Positions 32,141 through 43,341 of a stretch of DNA of 64,000 nt are shown one piece after another; position 1 is the first letter of the stretch, and each line of letters opens with the position of its first letter. The translations under genes and the position numbers were made by a program. The notes beneath the pieces are model-generated. The model saw only the letters and a list, made by a program, of their open reading frames with translations, was not told where the DNA came from and searched no databases. This DNA is from Cryptomeria japonica (Eukaryota > Streptophyta > Pinopsida > Cupressales > Cupressaceae), in NCBI RefSeq assembly GCF_030272615.1, contig NC_081409.1, forward strand, positions 242,121,832 through 242,185,831, in the 5' to 3' direction.

Positions 32141-33539
32141 TGTAGTCACATAAATCTGTCCATTTTAATTAAGTGAATATTTGCTATTTATTTGATTAAA
32201 AACCCACTAGCCATCAGTTAATTAAATTAAATATTTAATTAATTAAATAAATTATTCAATTTATTTTAATTAATTCATTAAACTAAATTCACAAATCAAT
32301 TAAATGAATAAATCCTATTTATTCAATTTAAATCCTCTTTCCTTTAAATAAATAATTAAAAACATTTATTTAAATCATTCACCCCCCACTTGCATTTTCC
32401 TACAAATGCAAGTTGCAACCACAAGTTGAAATAAATTAATTTTATTTTAATTAAAATCCTATTTTCCCTCACCCACCAAATCCACTTGCACTCCTAAACC
32501 CCCTTCTAGATTCTTCTAACCCCTTCCTAATTAACCTAATCGATCCCCTAATTATTGTCACATTCCTAAGCAACTTGAAGTCACTTCTCAAAGACTCCAA
32601 AGTCTTTGAAAAACATTTAATGCTTTATGTGTTCAACAAGCTAACCTCTAAAGTCTTCCAAACCACTAATGACTCTTACATGACCATTTATGGTTAACCC
32701 CTAACTCAACCCTCATGTGACCCATGTGTCTTCTCAAGCATTTATTGCTTTGACCATGGTTATCCCTTTAACCTTTGCACAAGAGTTTATCCATTGGATA
32801 AAAGCATTATTCTTTGAATAATGAATTTATTCAGTCAACCCAACCTTGACCTTAACTCCCAAGTTAACTCTCAGGTCATGTCAAGCATTTAATGCTTCTT
32901 CCCTCTCCTCTCAACCTATCTCATATTGGCACTTGTCATCCTAGGATTGGGTTGAAAGCCCTCACATGGATTGAATATCATTCAATCCTGACCCTTTTTG
33001 AGATTACTCAATCTCAACCATCCATTGCTCCATTTTTCCTATAAATAGAGCTCATTTCTTCATAATCCAGATCCTGAAAACTTGTATGCATTTACATTAT
33101 AACCATTTTTAGAGAGCATTAGATAATCAATCATATTCACTCTTTTGTTTTAAAATCAACACTAGCTAATTAGATAATCTCTTGTTTTAGCTCTTGTTCA
33201 CATTTGCATAACATTTTAGATTAATCATCATATGAATCTTGAATCTTCATAAGGCATCCATAGTGCAAAAATCTTTTGAGAGCTACATTAATTTGGAACT
33301 TGGAGGGGAGAGGAACAAGGGAGAAGGAGCTAAGAGCATGTTAGAAGGCATTTGGAGATGCCTTGTTGTATTTGCTTTCATAGTTAAATATTTCATCATG
33401 TTTTTAGTGTCTCTTTTGATATGTCTGCTTAGACTAGTTTTTGGTTGATTGACACTAACATCTATCTTTGTTTCTTGTGTTTTTGTGTGTTATACGACCA
33501 TAGGTTTTAGTCTAACATTGTTCATTTTGCAGAGCATCA
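32141..33539 (+). repeat. T3 5' LTR
   Basis: Starts TGTAGTCACATAAA, ends GAGCATCA. U3 begins with TTAATTAA-rich inverted repeats (for example AATAAATcctATTTATT near 32305). TATA box TATAAATAG at 33040-33048. A 69-codon frame (33239-33448, first codon TTG) with a hydrophobic C-terminal half lies after the TATA box; it is also present in the 3' LTR. Confidence 0.95.
33040..33048 (+). promoter_or_regulatory. T3 5' LTR TATA box
   Basis: TATAAATAG in the context TTTCCTATAAATAGAGC, identical in the 3' LTR at 56665-56673. Best promoter candidate for the sense transcript. Confidence 0.7.
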
Positions 33540-33541
33540 TT

Positions 33542-33559
33542 TGGTGAACCCGACGTGAA
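33542..33559 (+). promoter_or_regulatory. T3 primer-binding site
   Basis: TGGTGAACCCGACGTGAA starts two bases after the LTR end; TGG would pair with a tRNA CCA end. It differs from the T2 site, so the two families use different tRNAs. tRNA not assigned. Confidence 0.75.
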
Positions 33560-33609
33560 TCCCAACAACAAATTTTTTTGACAACTAACTTTTTGACTGT
33601 TTAGCTTGA

Positions 33610-33890
33610 CACAGGTCGCGCTTCGGTGCTTTTGTTCACGCTTTAGCGCTATTGTCATTTAGTATTTTAGCACTTTTGTTTCTACAGTAGCACTATAGTC
33701 CAAAGTTTAGCGCTTCTATCTATAGTCTAGCGCTTTTGTCTTTTTATTAGCGCTTTTGTTTCTGTTTTAGCGTGTTTGTCCTTATGCATTAATATCCCAC
33801 TTTAGCGCTTTTGTCTATACTTTCGCACGTTTGTGTTAAAGTAGCACTTCTGTTTTCACATAGAGTAGCACTATTGTAAGAGAACGTTGT
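33610..33890 (+). repeat. 20-bp periodic TAGCGCTTTTGTC array in the T3 leader
   Basis: Units begin at 33644, 33668, 33688, 33708, 33728, 33748, 33768, 33803, 33842 and 33866; the central six are spaced exactly 20. Variants are TAGCGCTTTTGTC, TAGCACTTTTGT, TAGCGTGTTTGTC and CGCACGTTTGTG. The same unit in inverted orientation forms the array at 54901-55190. Confidence 0.9.
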
Positions 33891-34016
33891 AAAAAAGGCC
33901 TTGTAACCAATAAAATTATTTTTTTAGGCTTGTGGAAGCCCACCATATATTCAGATTTTACTAACTTTTCATTTCGTGTGCAGGTTTTAAACTAACCCTT
34001 TTGTTGCTTAAGATCA

Positions 34017-34250
34017 AAATTTTCATTTGGTGCTTTAAAACTTACAAAAAAATTTTTGGTTTTCATGCAAGATAGGCAACTTGAAAATTTTCATTTGGTG
34101 TTTTAAAACTTACAAACAAATTTTTGTTTTTCATGCAAGATAGGCAAACTTGAAAATTTTCATTTGGTGCTTAAAAATCAACCATAGAAACACTTCATTT
34201 TTGGTGCTCTAAAACTCACAAACAAATTTGTTTTCATTGCACGTTAGGAT
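34017..34250 (+). repeat. Approximately 70-bp tandem repeat in the T3 leader
   Basis: AATTTTCATTTGGTG recurs at 34017, 34086 and 34156, each followed by TTTAAAACTTACAAA or a variant and TTTTCATGCAAGATAGGCAA; a fourth partial copy follows near 34195. Three and a half units. Confidence 0.85.
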
Positions 34251-35304
34251 TCACTTATACTTGATGCTTAAAACAAGACAAGACAAATCTCATTTCTTGC
34301 ATCAAACTTAAGGAAATTCACAATCAACACTTCAATTTTTGTCCAAGTAAAAAGAACAATCAACTTGTCTCATTTTGCAAAACAATTTACTTCATGCATA
34401 CGTGTTTCAATTTCAATTGACCAGGATTTCAAATTCCTAGTTTACTCAAGCATATTGCCTTTGAAGTTAAAAAGAACATCATGGTTGTTGGAGCAACATC
34501 TCCAAATAGATAGAACATCATTGCAATGACAAGTTAAAAAGAACAAGTGTATTTTGTGTTTGGCGCACTTGTGCAAAAGAGTTTGTCGAGTGGTCCTACT
34601 TCTAACACACACTATCCTCTCCCTTGGCTTTCGTGGTCCTAGGTGCAAGAGAAAAGTGTTAGTAACACTCAATTTTTTTTTTTTTTAAGAGAGGCTTGTC
34701 AAGAGACACATCACTCTTGGGAACGATCTTGCGTGGTAAATCCTTCGAGCCGCTATAGAAATCAAGTGAGAGCAAAAGCTGTAGCCTTGGGTATAGTTGT
34801 TCCTACAGTGTAACTTGTCGAAAGGACAAATGGGCCCCACCACAAGTTACAAGGCTCTTAAGTGAGTCACTACAGAATGAACTTATGTCCAAAGACATTG
34901 AAAATTACTAAACACCTTTATGTAGTAGCCCACCCATTCTATTGATTGAGGATATTTGTGATAAATTCAGTGCAAGAGCATAGAAGGTTTTGCTCCCAAG
35001 ATACTCACCATACATATTTCCTTGAGTAGAAACATAGTTTTTTGAAAGGTTACTTGTAGCCCGATAAAAGTGGTGACTCCCCCATCATAGGGATCATCTA
35101 TTTGTTATGCTCATGCAAGACTTAGTATATCACATCCTTACCTACCATGGTGGGATTCATAAGGTATGTAGTACCATAGTTGAAGAAATATCAAGATGTG
35201 GGTTGAAATTATCGCAACTGGCCATTTGACCTTAGGGATAAAGAGTGTTTGAAGTGTTTTTCGTTTTGAGTGGAGACCAGTGCAAATTGAGCTGACTTTA
35301 GGCT
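34251..35304 (+). other. T3 leader, middle part
   Basis: No gene or repeat I can support. Contains a run of about 15 T at 34672-34686 and moderately GC-rich unique sequence such as GAACGATCTTGCGTGG and GGACAAATGGGCCCCACC. Confidence 0.5.
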
Positions 35305-35935
35305 TTGGAAACACCTAAAATACATTTGAAGGAAAGGGTCATAAAAAGTTCAAAGGATTGGGTTGATCTAGACCCACACCTATTTGTGCCTTTTGAGGCA
35401 ACATTCTTGTGTTTGTGTGCTTGCTTTGTTTTCTTGTCAAAGAAAAAATCAAAACTCCGTTCCAAAAACAAGTATTCATCCAACATAAACACTTTCAAAA
35501 CACCAACAAAAGATCAAAAACAAAGAGCAACAACAAAAAGTATCAAACTATATGACCATTCTTCATATCTTGAGAAAGAAGAACATTCATCAACATATCA
35601 ACTTGAAGAAAAGACCATTAAGCTCAAAGGCTTTTATCAAAAGGAGGAAATTATTCTATCTTAATAGACAAATCTTTGTCTCTCATAGAACCTTCTTACG
35701 TCACATGTGTCTATACCTTCAAGGGAAATCAAATGAGTTTGATCAAGAGTCATTAAACCGTAGACCTTTTAGTCAATATCGAGCTTTGAGTTATCACAAA
35801 AACAAGGGAGGAAAGATCAATCTTGCCTTCTTTCTAGACATTTGTATCACATATAACTCAGCTAGGGTAGAATCACCAACCCCTGAACAAGAAGAGGAAG
35901 AGTTTGTTCCTTTTGTAACACAAAGTTTTTATTGA
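35305..35935 (+). other. Candidate leader ORFs upstream of T3 gag
   Basis: Two overlapping frames precede gag: 35305-35664 (119 codons, lysine-rich, starting METPKIHLKERV) and 35552-35935 (127 codons, ending SPTPEQEEEEFVPFVTQSFY). They differ by frame, so one ORF broken by a shift is possible. Ogre-type Tat elements have an extra ORF before gag, but I see no domain and chance is a real alternative. Confidence 0.3.
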
Positions 35936-36369
35936 AGTTAACATCTCATCCATTATCATATTCATATCTCATCAAATCCATTTCAACTCTCAAAACATCA
36001 AGAGGTTTTTGTCCTAAGTTCTATTTCGATATTGCTTGAATCAAACACAATACATCACTTTTTAGAGTGTCTCTACATCTAGGATAAACTCATCCTAAGA
36101 GACATTTCTATGCAGGTTAAAACTAGTCCATGAGTGAATCCTCTCATTACTAGGTAGTTGAGTCTGTAACACATCTCAGATCTCTCTAAACCCTATCACA
36201 TCAAACTTTGTCAATCAAACACAACAAACAATTCAAGAAAGAACTTTGGTAGCATCTACCTTTAGTGCTAGAGATCCGTATGCAAAAAACTTCACCAAAC
36301 ATCAATCTTTCATTTCATCACCAACTCATCATAATTTTCATCAAACTTCAACAAAAACTTATAAACAAA

Positions 36370-36720
36370 ATGGCTCATACCAGATCAGGGTCTAGACAAC
36401 AAGAAATTGAAGAGGAAGAGGAGGAAAATATCAATGAATTCCAAGAAGCCCTTGGAGGAAACGCAAATGATGAAAATCCAAGTACTCCTACTCTTGCGGC
36501 AATAGAAAGGGCACAACACAACCCTCTCTTTAATAGAGTTTTTGATGAAATAATCGGGAGCAATATTGATGCTCACTTTTTAAGACTTGCTCAAGAGGGG
36601 GCTAAACTATCCTCTGACTTTGATGTTGCACAACTAAGACAAGCATCAGAACGCCAAAGTCGTAATGTTGATGAAAGAGGTTGAGATCACATCAGATATA
36701 ACCTTCATCAAGGTAGTCCC
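36370..36720 (+). pseudogene. T3 gag, N-terminal part
   Basis: Starts MAHTRSGSRQQ at 36370, followed by a run of glutamates, then NPLFNRVFDEI and AQEGAKLSSDFD, matching HFNRLVEEI and AQSGAKIPHDFD of T2 gag. One TGA at 36682. The frame runs to CCC at 36718-36720, where C2 is inserted, and resumes at 43342 as PPPPPNEIDML in the same phase. Confidence 0.88.
36716..36720. repeat. Target-site duplication GTCCC of C2 (left copy)
   Basis: GTCCC lies directly before the C2 5' LTR and again at 43337-43341 after the 3' LTR. Removing C2 and one copy joins the two gag parts in frame. Confidence 0.92.
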
Positions 36721-37793
36721 TATTGGTATTTTGGTATGGTTTTGTCATTGATGTCAACACCTACTAAACACTTATCAACTCTGGCACTTTGGAGAATCAA
36801 CAAAATTCATCGGCAAGCAAGTGACTCATGCACAGTCACCGGTATCTGGTACACCGACAAGATATAATGATCATCGACACTTGGAATGATATGGAAAACA
36901 CTTGGTTATGTCAAAGACATCGTGTGGGCACCTCGCATTGGAGTTTTGTTTATTGGTACATTAGAATTTGCATATTTATTGTTACCGGCAAATAGGTCCA
37001 GGGTTATACCGGCAAGTTTATCTTTTCCAGATCAGCATGGCACGCTATAGAGATGACTTATTATTGTTGTAAATGCATTAAGCTGACATATTGAATCGGT
37101 TATTGCATCGGGTATTAATTGATATGTAAATTAATTTTATTGTAATATCTTGTAGAGCCGACCTACTAAAATTAGTCTTAGGGTATGGTATAAATGTAAG
37201 ATCTTATTTGTAAGATCGAATGTGTAATGTAAAATAAAAGGGGATTGTGTTAAGGTATATGCAAGAATAAGCAGAGCTATACATGCAGACATCATTTGAA
37301 GATTGAAGGAGGGTTTTTGTGAAGACAATCAGAACTACACCAGTACTGAATCTAGCATATGAAGATGCTATTTTGAGCAGTACATTCTTATTGGATTTAA
37401 CCATCCAATTGTAGTCAATGTGACTCCCATTTTTTGATTGAGTAGTGAGCTCTAGGCGCTTGGCCTTTCTGCATGTGCAGACCCCATTTATGTACACTTA
37501 CTATCTGCAGTAGTATCATTTGATTGTGGGTGAGGTTTCCCATCATGGTTTTTCCCCTTACAGGGTTTCCACGTACAAATATTGGTGTTATGTGTTGTGG
37601 ATGATTTTATCTTTTTGTTTCATGCATTAATTCTTACCAGTATTGCAATTAACTGTTAAAATTGTCTATCGGCATATAAGACTAGTTTACCAGTATTAAG
37701 CAGTATATTGGTTAAAGTGTTTTTGGTTTGAATTTATTTGACAACTAATTCACCCCCCCTTCCCCCCCTCTCAGTTGTCTCCGGGACCTAACA
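36721..37793 (+). repeat. C2 5' LTR
   Basis: Begins TATTGGTATTTTGG (the 3' copy has canonical TGTTGG) and ends CCTAACA. TATAAA at 37189-37194 is a likely TATA box. C-rich tracts near 37752-37770 precede the end, as in C1. Antisense frames in it also occur in the 3' LTR and are not called genes. Confidence 0.93.
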
Positions 37794-37795
37794 AT

Positions 37796-37807
37796 TGGTA
37801 TCAGAGC
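37796..37807 (+). promoter_or_regulatory. C2 primer-binding site (initiator tRNA-Met type)
   Basis: TGGTATCAGAGC, the standard plant Copia primer site complementary to the 3' end of initiator tRNA-Met, two bases after the LTR. Confidence 0.95.
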
Positions 37808-37849
37808 CTAGTCCTCTTTTGTAGAAGTTTAACAGCTTGAGGAGATCCA

Positions 37850-38944
37850 ATGTCTACTAACTATTTCAGGATGGATAGTCTTAAACTTGATGGAACCAAC
37901 TATGGCATATGGAAGATCAGAATGGTGACACATTTAAATTGCATTGGAAAGGACATCTGGGATGTTACAAAGAATGGTTATACTACTCCTATTCAGAGTC
38001 AGCCCAATCCACCCAACTTGACTAAAGATGAAGAAAATGATTGCAAAGCAAGAGTAACACTTTTGAGCGCATTATCTGATCAACAAATCATGGGACTATT
38101 AGATAGGTCCACTACTAAAGCTATTTGGGATCATTTGGAAACACTGAATGAAGGAGATTCCATAGTCAAAATTGCAAAACTTGAAAGCTTTCGGGTCAGG
38201 TATGAACATCTGAAAATGGAAGAAGATGAAAGGATTTCTGCTTTTATGGAAAGAGTAAATGAAATTGTTTTGGGTATTAAATGTTGTGGAGGTATTTTAA
38301 GTGAAGATGAAATTGTTTCAAAAGTTTTAAGAGGATTTCCACCGGCATATAAAATGAAAGTCAATTCTATAAATGAGTTAAGAACAATGCCTAATACATC
38401 AGTAACTAGGGATACACTGATTGGAAAACTTTTAGCTTTTGAAATTGAAGAATTTGGTCATGTTGCTACTATAAAGACAAATTTAGCCTTTAAAGCATCA
38501 ACATCATCTGCTCCATCATTTGACAAATCTGATTGAAAATCCTTTTATGCAAGAGAACTTAAAGAAAGCAGGAAAGAAAATGAAGAACTTGAAGCACTAT
38601 TTGCAAGGAAAATGCCTAAAGGTCCAGTTGGAAGTAAGTATGAAGGTAAAACACCCTTTAAATGTTTTAACTACAATAAGATTGGTCATATGGCTTCAAG
38701 ATGCCCTGATAGACATGCTAGACTAAGAGAAGAAGCTAGAAGAACATACAAGCCTAACCCTGAATATCAGAGATACAAATTTAAGAAGAATAAAGACAAA
38801 TCTTGTTACATTGCTGATGAAGGAGTGACTGATGATTCTGATGAGGATCTGACAGACAACGGATGGGTTTTTGTTTCTATAACAGAAGATCAACCAACAC
38901 CTACTGCTCAATTGGTAGAACAAGCCTTGGCAACTAAAGTTTAA
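37850..38944 (+). pseudogene. C2 gag
   Basis: Starts MSTNYFRMDSLKLDGTNYGIW, the usual Copia gag (UBN2-type) opening, about 230 codons with LDRSTTKAIWDHL and LRGFPPAYKMKV. A TGA at 38534 follows FDKSD, then the frame resumes. The nucleic-acid-binding zinc knuckle reads CFNYNKIGHMASRC near 38658-38705; the second cysteine is tyrosine, so the finger is broken. Ends near the TAA at 38942. Confidence 0.9.
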
Positions 38945-40266
38945 GTAAAGGATGAGTGGATCATTGATTCATGATGCTTCTTGAACTTTCAAGAATACAA
39001 TGGAGGCTTAGTGAGATTTGGAGATGACAAAGCTTGTTTGATCAAAGGTAAGGGTACAATATCTCTTGATGGTAAGCATAACACTAACAATGTTTACTAT
39101 GTTGAAGGATTAAAACATAATCTTTTGAGTGTTGGTCAATTAGTTGAGAAAGGATTTTAGTTACAATTCAAAAATGGAAAATGCAAAATCATGAATAGAA
39201 CTGGTTTGGAAATTGCAACCGGTAATCAGACTAGAGGTAATATCTTTCATTTGAATAACAGTGAAAAGACATGCTTAATTGCACATATTGATGAAAGTTG
39301 GTTATGGCATAAGAGACTCTGTCATGTAAACTTTGATTTCATGGTAAAAATCAGTACTATTAAGGTAGTTAGAGATTTACCTAAAAATGTCAAACCTCAC
39401 AATACAGTATGTAAGGAATGTCAATTTGGAAAACAAGTTAGAGATAGCTTCAAAATTATTCTAGAAAAATCCAATAATGCTCTTTATTTAATTCACACCG
39501 ATTTATGTGGTCCAACTAGAACTAAAAGCTTACAAGGTGATAGATATTTCACGCTAATCATTGATCACTATTCTAGAATGTGTTGGGTTACTTTTCTCAG
39601 AGAAAAATCAGAAGCACTTGGAAAGTTCAAACTGTTCAAAGCAATGGTAGAAAATGAAACCAGTAAGAAAATCAAACGTCTAAGATCAAATCAAGGAGGA
39701 GAATTTACTTCTAAGGAAATTAATACATTCTGTGAAGTAAATGGAATCAGAAGACAACTATTAGCACCTCGAACACCATAGCAGAATGGAGTTGTTGAAA
39801 GGAAAAACAGAACTATCTTGGATGCAACAAGAAGTATGTTATCATAAGAAAACCTACCACATGTATATTGGAGAGAGGTAGTCAGTACAACGGTCTATAC
39901 ATTCAACAAAGTTCACATCAAAGGTGAAACTGGTAAGACCCCTCATGAACTATGGTTTGGTATTACTCCTACTCTTAAATGTTTCAGAATTTTTGGAAGT
40001 AAATGCTATATCAGAAGTGATTAAGGAATATTTCTTGGTTATTCATCTAAGAGAAAGGCATATAGATGTTTTAACAAGAGATTGCAGAAAATTATTGAAA
40101 GTACAAATGTAAAAATTGATGAAAAATTTAGAGGAACTTCAAGGTATATAGACTTTGAACCGGCAATAGAAATTTTGCTAAATGAATCTACTTTGAATCC
40201 ATCGGTACAGAATGAAGATCCAATTACCCCGATATCATATGTGAATTCCATAGTAACTGAGGAATA
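38945..40266 (+). pseudogene. C2 protease remnant and integrase
   Basis: The protease is reduced to WIIDS, a TGA, C and then NFQEYNGG: the segment after the active site is deleted. VRFGDDK and LKHNLLSVGQL follow. The integrase zinc part is WHKRLCHVNFDFM...CKECQFGK (39300-39440), the core first D is in LIHTDLCG, but the second position reads SNQGGEF where C3 has TDQGGEF, so that aspartate is lost; QNGVVER carries the glutamate after a TAG. A degraded stretch after 40020 contains a further stop and a frame change. Not functional. Confidence 0.88.
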
Positions 40267-41900
40267 ACAACAAACAAAGACACCCTAGTATGTAAGACTG
40301 AATCACTCTGAAGATCCAGTTACCCTGGTAAGCAAATGAAGAGGTATTTCTTATTTCTCAAATTGAACCATCATCTGTTAATGAGGCATGTGAAGATAAA
40401 TTCTGGATTAAAGCTATGGAAGAAGGATTAGAACAAATTGAGAAGAATAACACTTGGACATTAGTTCCCCGGCCTAAAGATAAAAATATAATTGGAACCA
40501 AATGGGCATTTAGAAACAAACTTAATGAAGATAGTAAGGTTATCAGAAATAAAGCAAGACTAGTGTGTAAGGGATATTCGCAGAAAGAAGGAATTGATTA
40601 CAATGAAATCTTTGCACCGGTAGCTAGAATTGAGGTAGTCAGATTATTTTTGGCTTTTGTAGCACATAAGAACTACAAAGTATATCAAATAGATATTAAA
40701 TGTGCATTCTTGAATGGAGATCTTGAAGAAGAAGTTTACATTGAACAACCTGATGGATTTTCTTTGACAGATAACAAAGATATGGTTTACAGGTTAAGAA
40801 AAGCATTGTATGGATTGAAGCAAGCTCCAAGAGCTTGGTATGCAAGATTGGATAAGTATCTTTTGAAGATTGGTTTCTCTAAAGGTAATGCAGATAACAA
40901 TTTATATTATAAAGTGACTAATGATGACATCTTGGTTATAGAAGTATTTTTTGATGATATAATCTTTGGAGGAGAAGATGGATTATGTAAAGAATTTTCT
41001 ATTAAAATGCAGCAAGAATTTGAAATGTCTATGATTGGAGAAATAAAATTCTTTTTAGGATTGCAGATTTCACATACTGATAAAGGTATATTCTTGAGTC
41101 AGTCCAAGTACTTAAAAGAGTTACTAAAGAAATTTGGGATGGAGAACTCTAAACCGGTAAGCACACCTATGACTACAAATGATAAATTATCATTAAGGGA
41201 TGAATCTACATCTGTTAATCCAACTAGGTACAAATCTATGATAGGAGGTTTACTGTATTTAACATAAACCAGACCTGATATCATGAATGCAGTATGTATT
41301 GCTTCAAGATTTTAGAGTAATTCTAGAGAAAATCATGAATCAACAATAAAAAGGATTTTTCGGTACTTACAAGGCACTTCAGATCTTGGATTATGGTATC
41401 CTAGAGATGAAAACTTTGAATTATGTGCATATACAGATGCAAATTGGGCAGGAGATGTGGATGATGGAAAAAGCACCACCGGCAGAGCATTCTTTCTTGG
41501 AAACAGACTAGTTTCTTGGTTAAGTAAGAAACAAAGTTGTACATCTTTATCAATAGCAGAATCAAAATATGTTGCAACAACAACTAATTGTACACAGGTA
41601 CTATGGCTTAAGCAAATGTTGAAAGACATAAAGGTAAAATGCAAGGAACCTATTACTATCTATTGTGATAACACTGCAGCAATTGATATATATAAGAATC
41701 CGATATTACATTCTAAAACCAAACATGTTTCTATCAAACTGAATATTCTAAGGGAAAATGTTGAAGCAAAGGAAATAAAACTGGTTTATGTGAATACTAA
41801 AGAGCAGATTGCAGATATCTTTACTAAACCTCTGCCTAAGGAAACTTTTGAATATCTCAAAGACCAGCTTGGGTTTATACCTCCACCGGTAGAGACTTAG
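40267..41900 (+). pseudogene. C2 reverse transcriptase and RNase H
   Basis: The frame from 40416 is open for 283 codons: [76 protein letters not shown], and the catalytic box as FFDD at 40947-40958 (usually F/Y-V-D-D). A TAA at 41265 and a TAG near 41311 interrupt it, then RNase H is open to 41900: DANWAGDVDDGKSTTG, SWLSKKQSCTSLS, YCDNTAA, ADIFTKPLP. Confidence 0.92.
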
Positions 41901-42049
41901 GAAGTTGATGATTGTCATCAATTGACAGAATTAACGGAGAAATCTTTTACTCTGGCTTTGATGGGAAGCTACTTCTCAGGGGGAGTAGTTGGTATACTAA
42001 ATTGATTGGTATTTTGAACTTGTCTTGGTAAGAACTTTGACATTTGATG

Positions 42050-42272
42050 TCAAAGGGGGAGAGATTGGTATGGAAAAACACAAGGAAAACACATGTTGCG
42101 CCCAGGGGGAGAGATTTTTGTTTGGGAGAGATTATTACTCTCTGTATCTGAATTTTGATTTCTAGTCATGATCTCTTTCCAGAGATTGTTGGTTTTTGGT
42201 ATTTGGCATTTCTGTTTTGGCACTTTGATGGTTTTTCCATCTTGTGTTGCCATCAATGCCAAAGGGGGAGAT
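42050..42272 (+). promoter_or_regulatory. C2 duplicated polypurine tract region
   Basis: AAAGGGGGAGAT at 42261-42272 abuts the 3' LTR. A second run, TCAAAGGGGGAGA, begins at 42050, about 220 bases upstream, as in C1 and C3. Confidence 0.75.
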
Positions 42273-43336
42273 TGTTGGTATTTTGGCATGGTTTTGTCAT
42301 TGATGTCAACACCTACTAAACACTTATCAACTCTGGCACTTTGGAGAATCAACAACATTCACCGGCAAGCAAGTGACTCATGCACAGTCACTAGTATCTG
42401 GTACACCAGCAAGATATAATGATCACCGACACTTGGAATGATATGGAAAACACTTGGTTATGTCAAAGACATCATGTGGACACTTCGTCTTGGAGTTTTG
42501 TTTATTGGTACATTAGCATTTGCATATTTGTTGTTACCGGCAAATAGGTCCAGGGTTACACCAGCAGGTTTATCTTTTCCAGATCAACATGGCACGCTAT
42601 AGAGATGACTTATTATTGTTGTAAATGCATTAAGCCAACATATTGAATTGGTTATTGCATCGGGTATTAATTGATATGTAAATTAATTTTATTGTAATAT
42701 CTTGTAGAGCCGACCTACTAAAATTGGTCTTAGGGTATGGTATAAATGGAAGATCTTATTTGTAAGATCGAATGTGTAATGTAAAAAAAAAGGGATTGTG
42801 TGAAGGTATATGCAAGAATAAGCAGAGCTATACATGCAGACATCATTTGAAGATTGAAGGAGGGTTTTTGTGAAGACAATTAGAACTAAACCGGTACTGA
42901 ATCCAGCATATGAAGATGCTATTTTGAGCAGTACATTCTTATTGGATTTAACCATCCAATTGTAGTCAGTGTGACTCCCATTTTGTGATTGAGCAATGAG
43001 CTCTAGGCGCTTGGCCTTTCTGCATGTGCAGACCCCATTTATGTACACTTACTATCTGCAGTAGTATCATCTGATTGTGGGTAAGGTTTCCCACCGTGGT
43101 TTTTCCCCTTACAGGGTTTCCACGTACAAATATTGGTGTTATGTGTTGTAGATGACTTTATCTTTTTGTTTCATGCATTAATTCTTACTGGTATTGCAAT
43201 AAACTGTTAAAACTATCTACTGGCATATAAGACTAGTTTACTGGTATTAAGTAGTATATTGGTTAAAGTGTTTTTGGTTTGAATTTATTTGAAAATTGAT
43301 TCACCCCCCCCTCTCAGTTGTCTCTAGGACCTAATA
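42273..43336 (+). repeat. C2 3' LTR
   Basis: Begins TGTTGGTATTTTGG, ends CCTAATA (CCTAACA in the 5' copy, a C-to-T change). Followed by GTCCC. Many differences from the 5' LTR are C/T or G/A. Confidence 0.93.
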
Positions 43337-43341
43337 GTCCC

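Larger units (their letters stand above)
36721..43336 (+). mobile_element. C2: complete Ty1/Copia retrotransposon inserted in T3 gag
   Basis: Two LTRs of 1073 and 1064 bp, TSD GTCCC, initiator-Met primer site, gag-protease-integrase-RT-RNase H order and a polypurine tract. The LTRs differ at several percent of sites in the parts compared. Decayed: stops, a deletion over the protease active site, and substitutions in integrase and RT motifs. Confidence 0.95.

Noticed and set aside
37137-37497. Antisense frames in the C2 LTRs (also 42689-43048)
   Set aside because: Present only because both LTRs are copies of one sequence; no domain.
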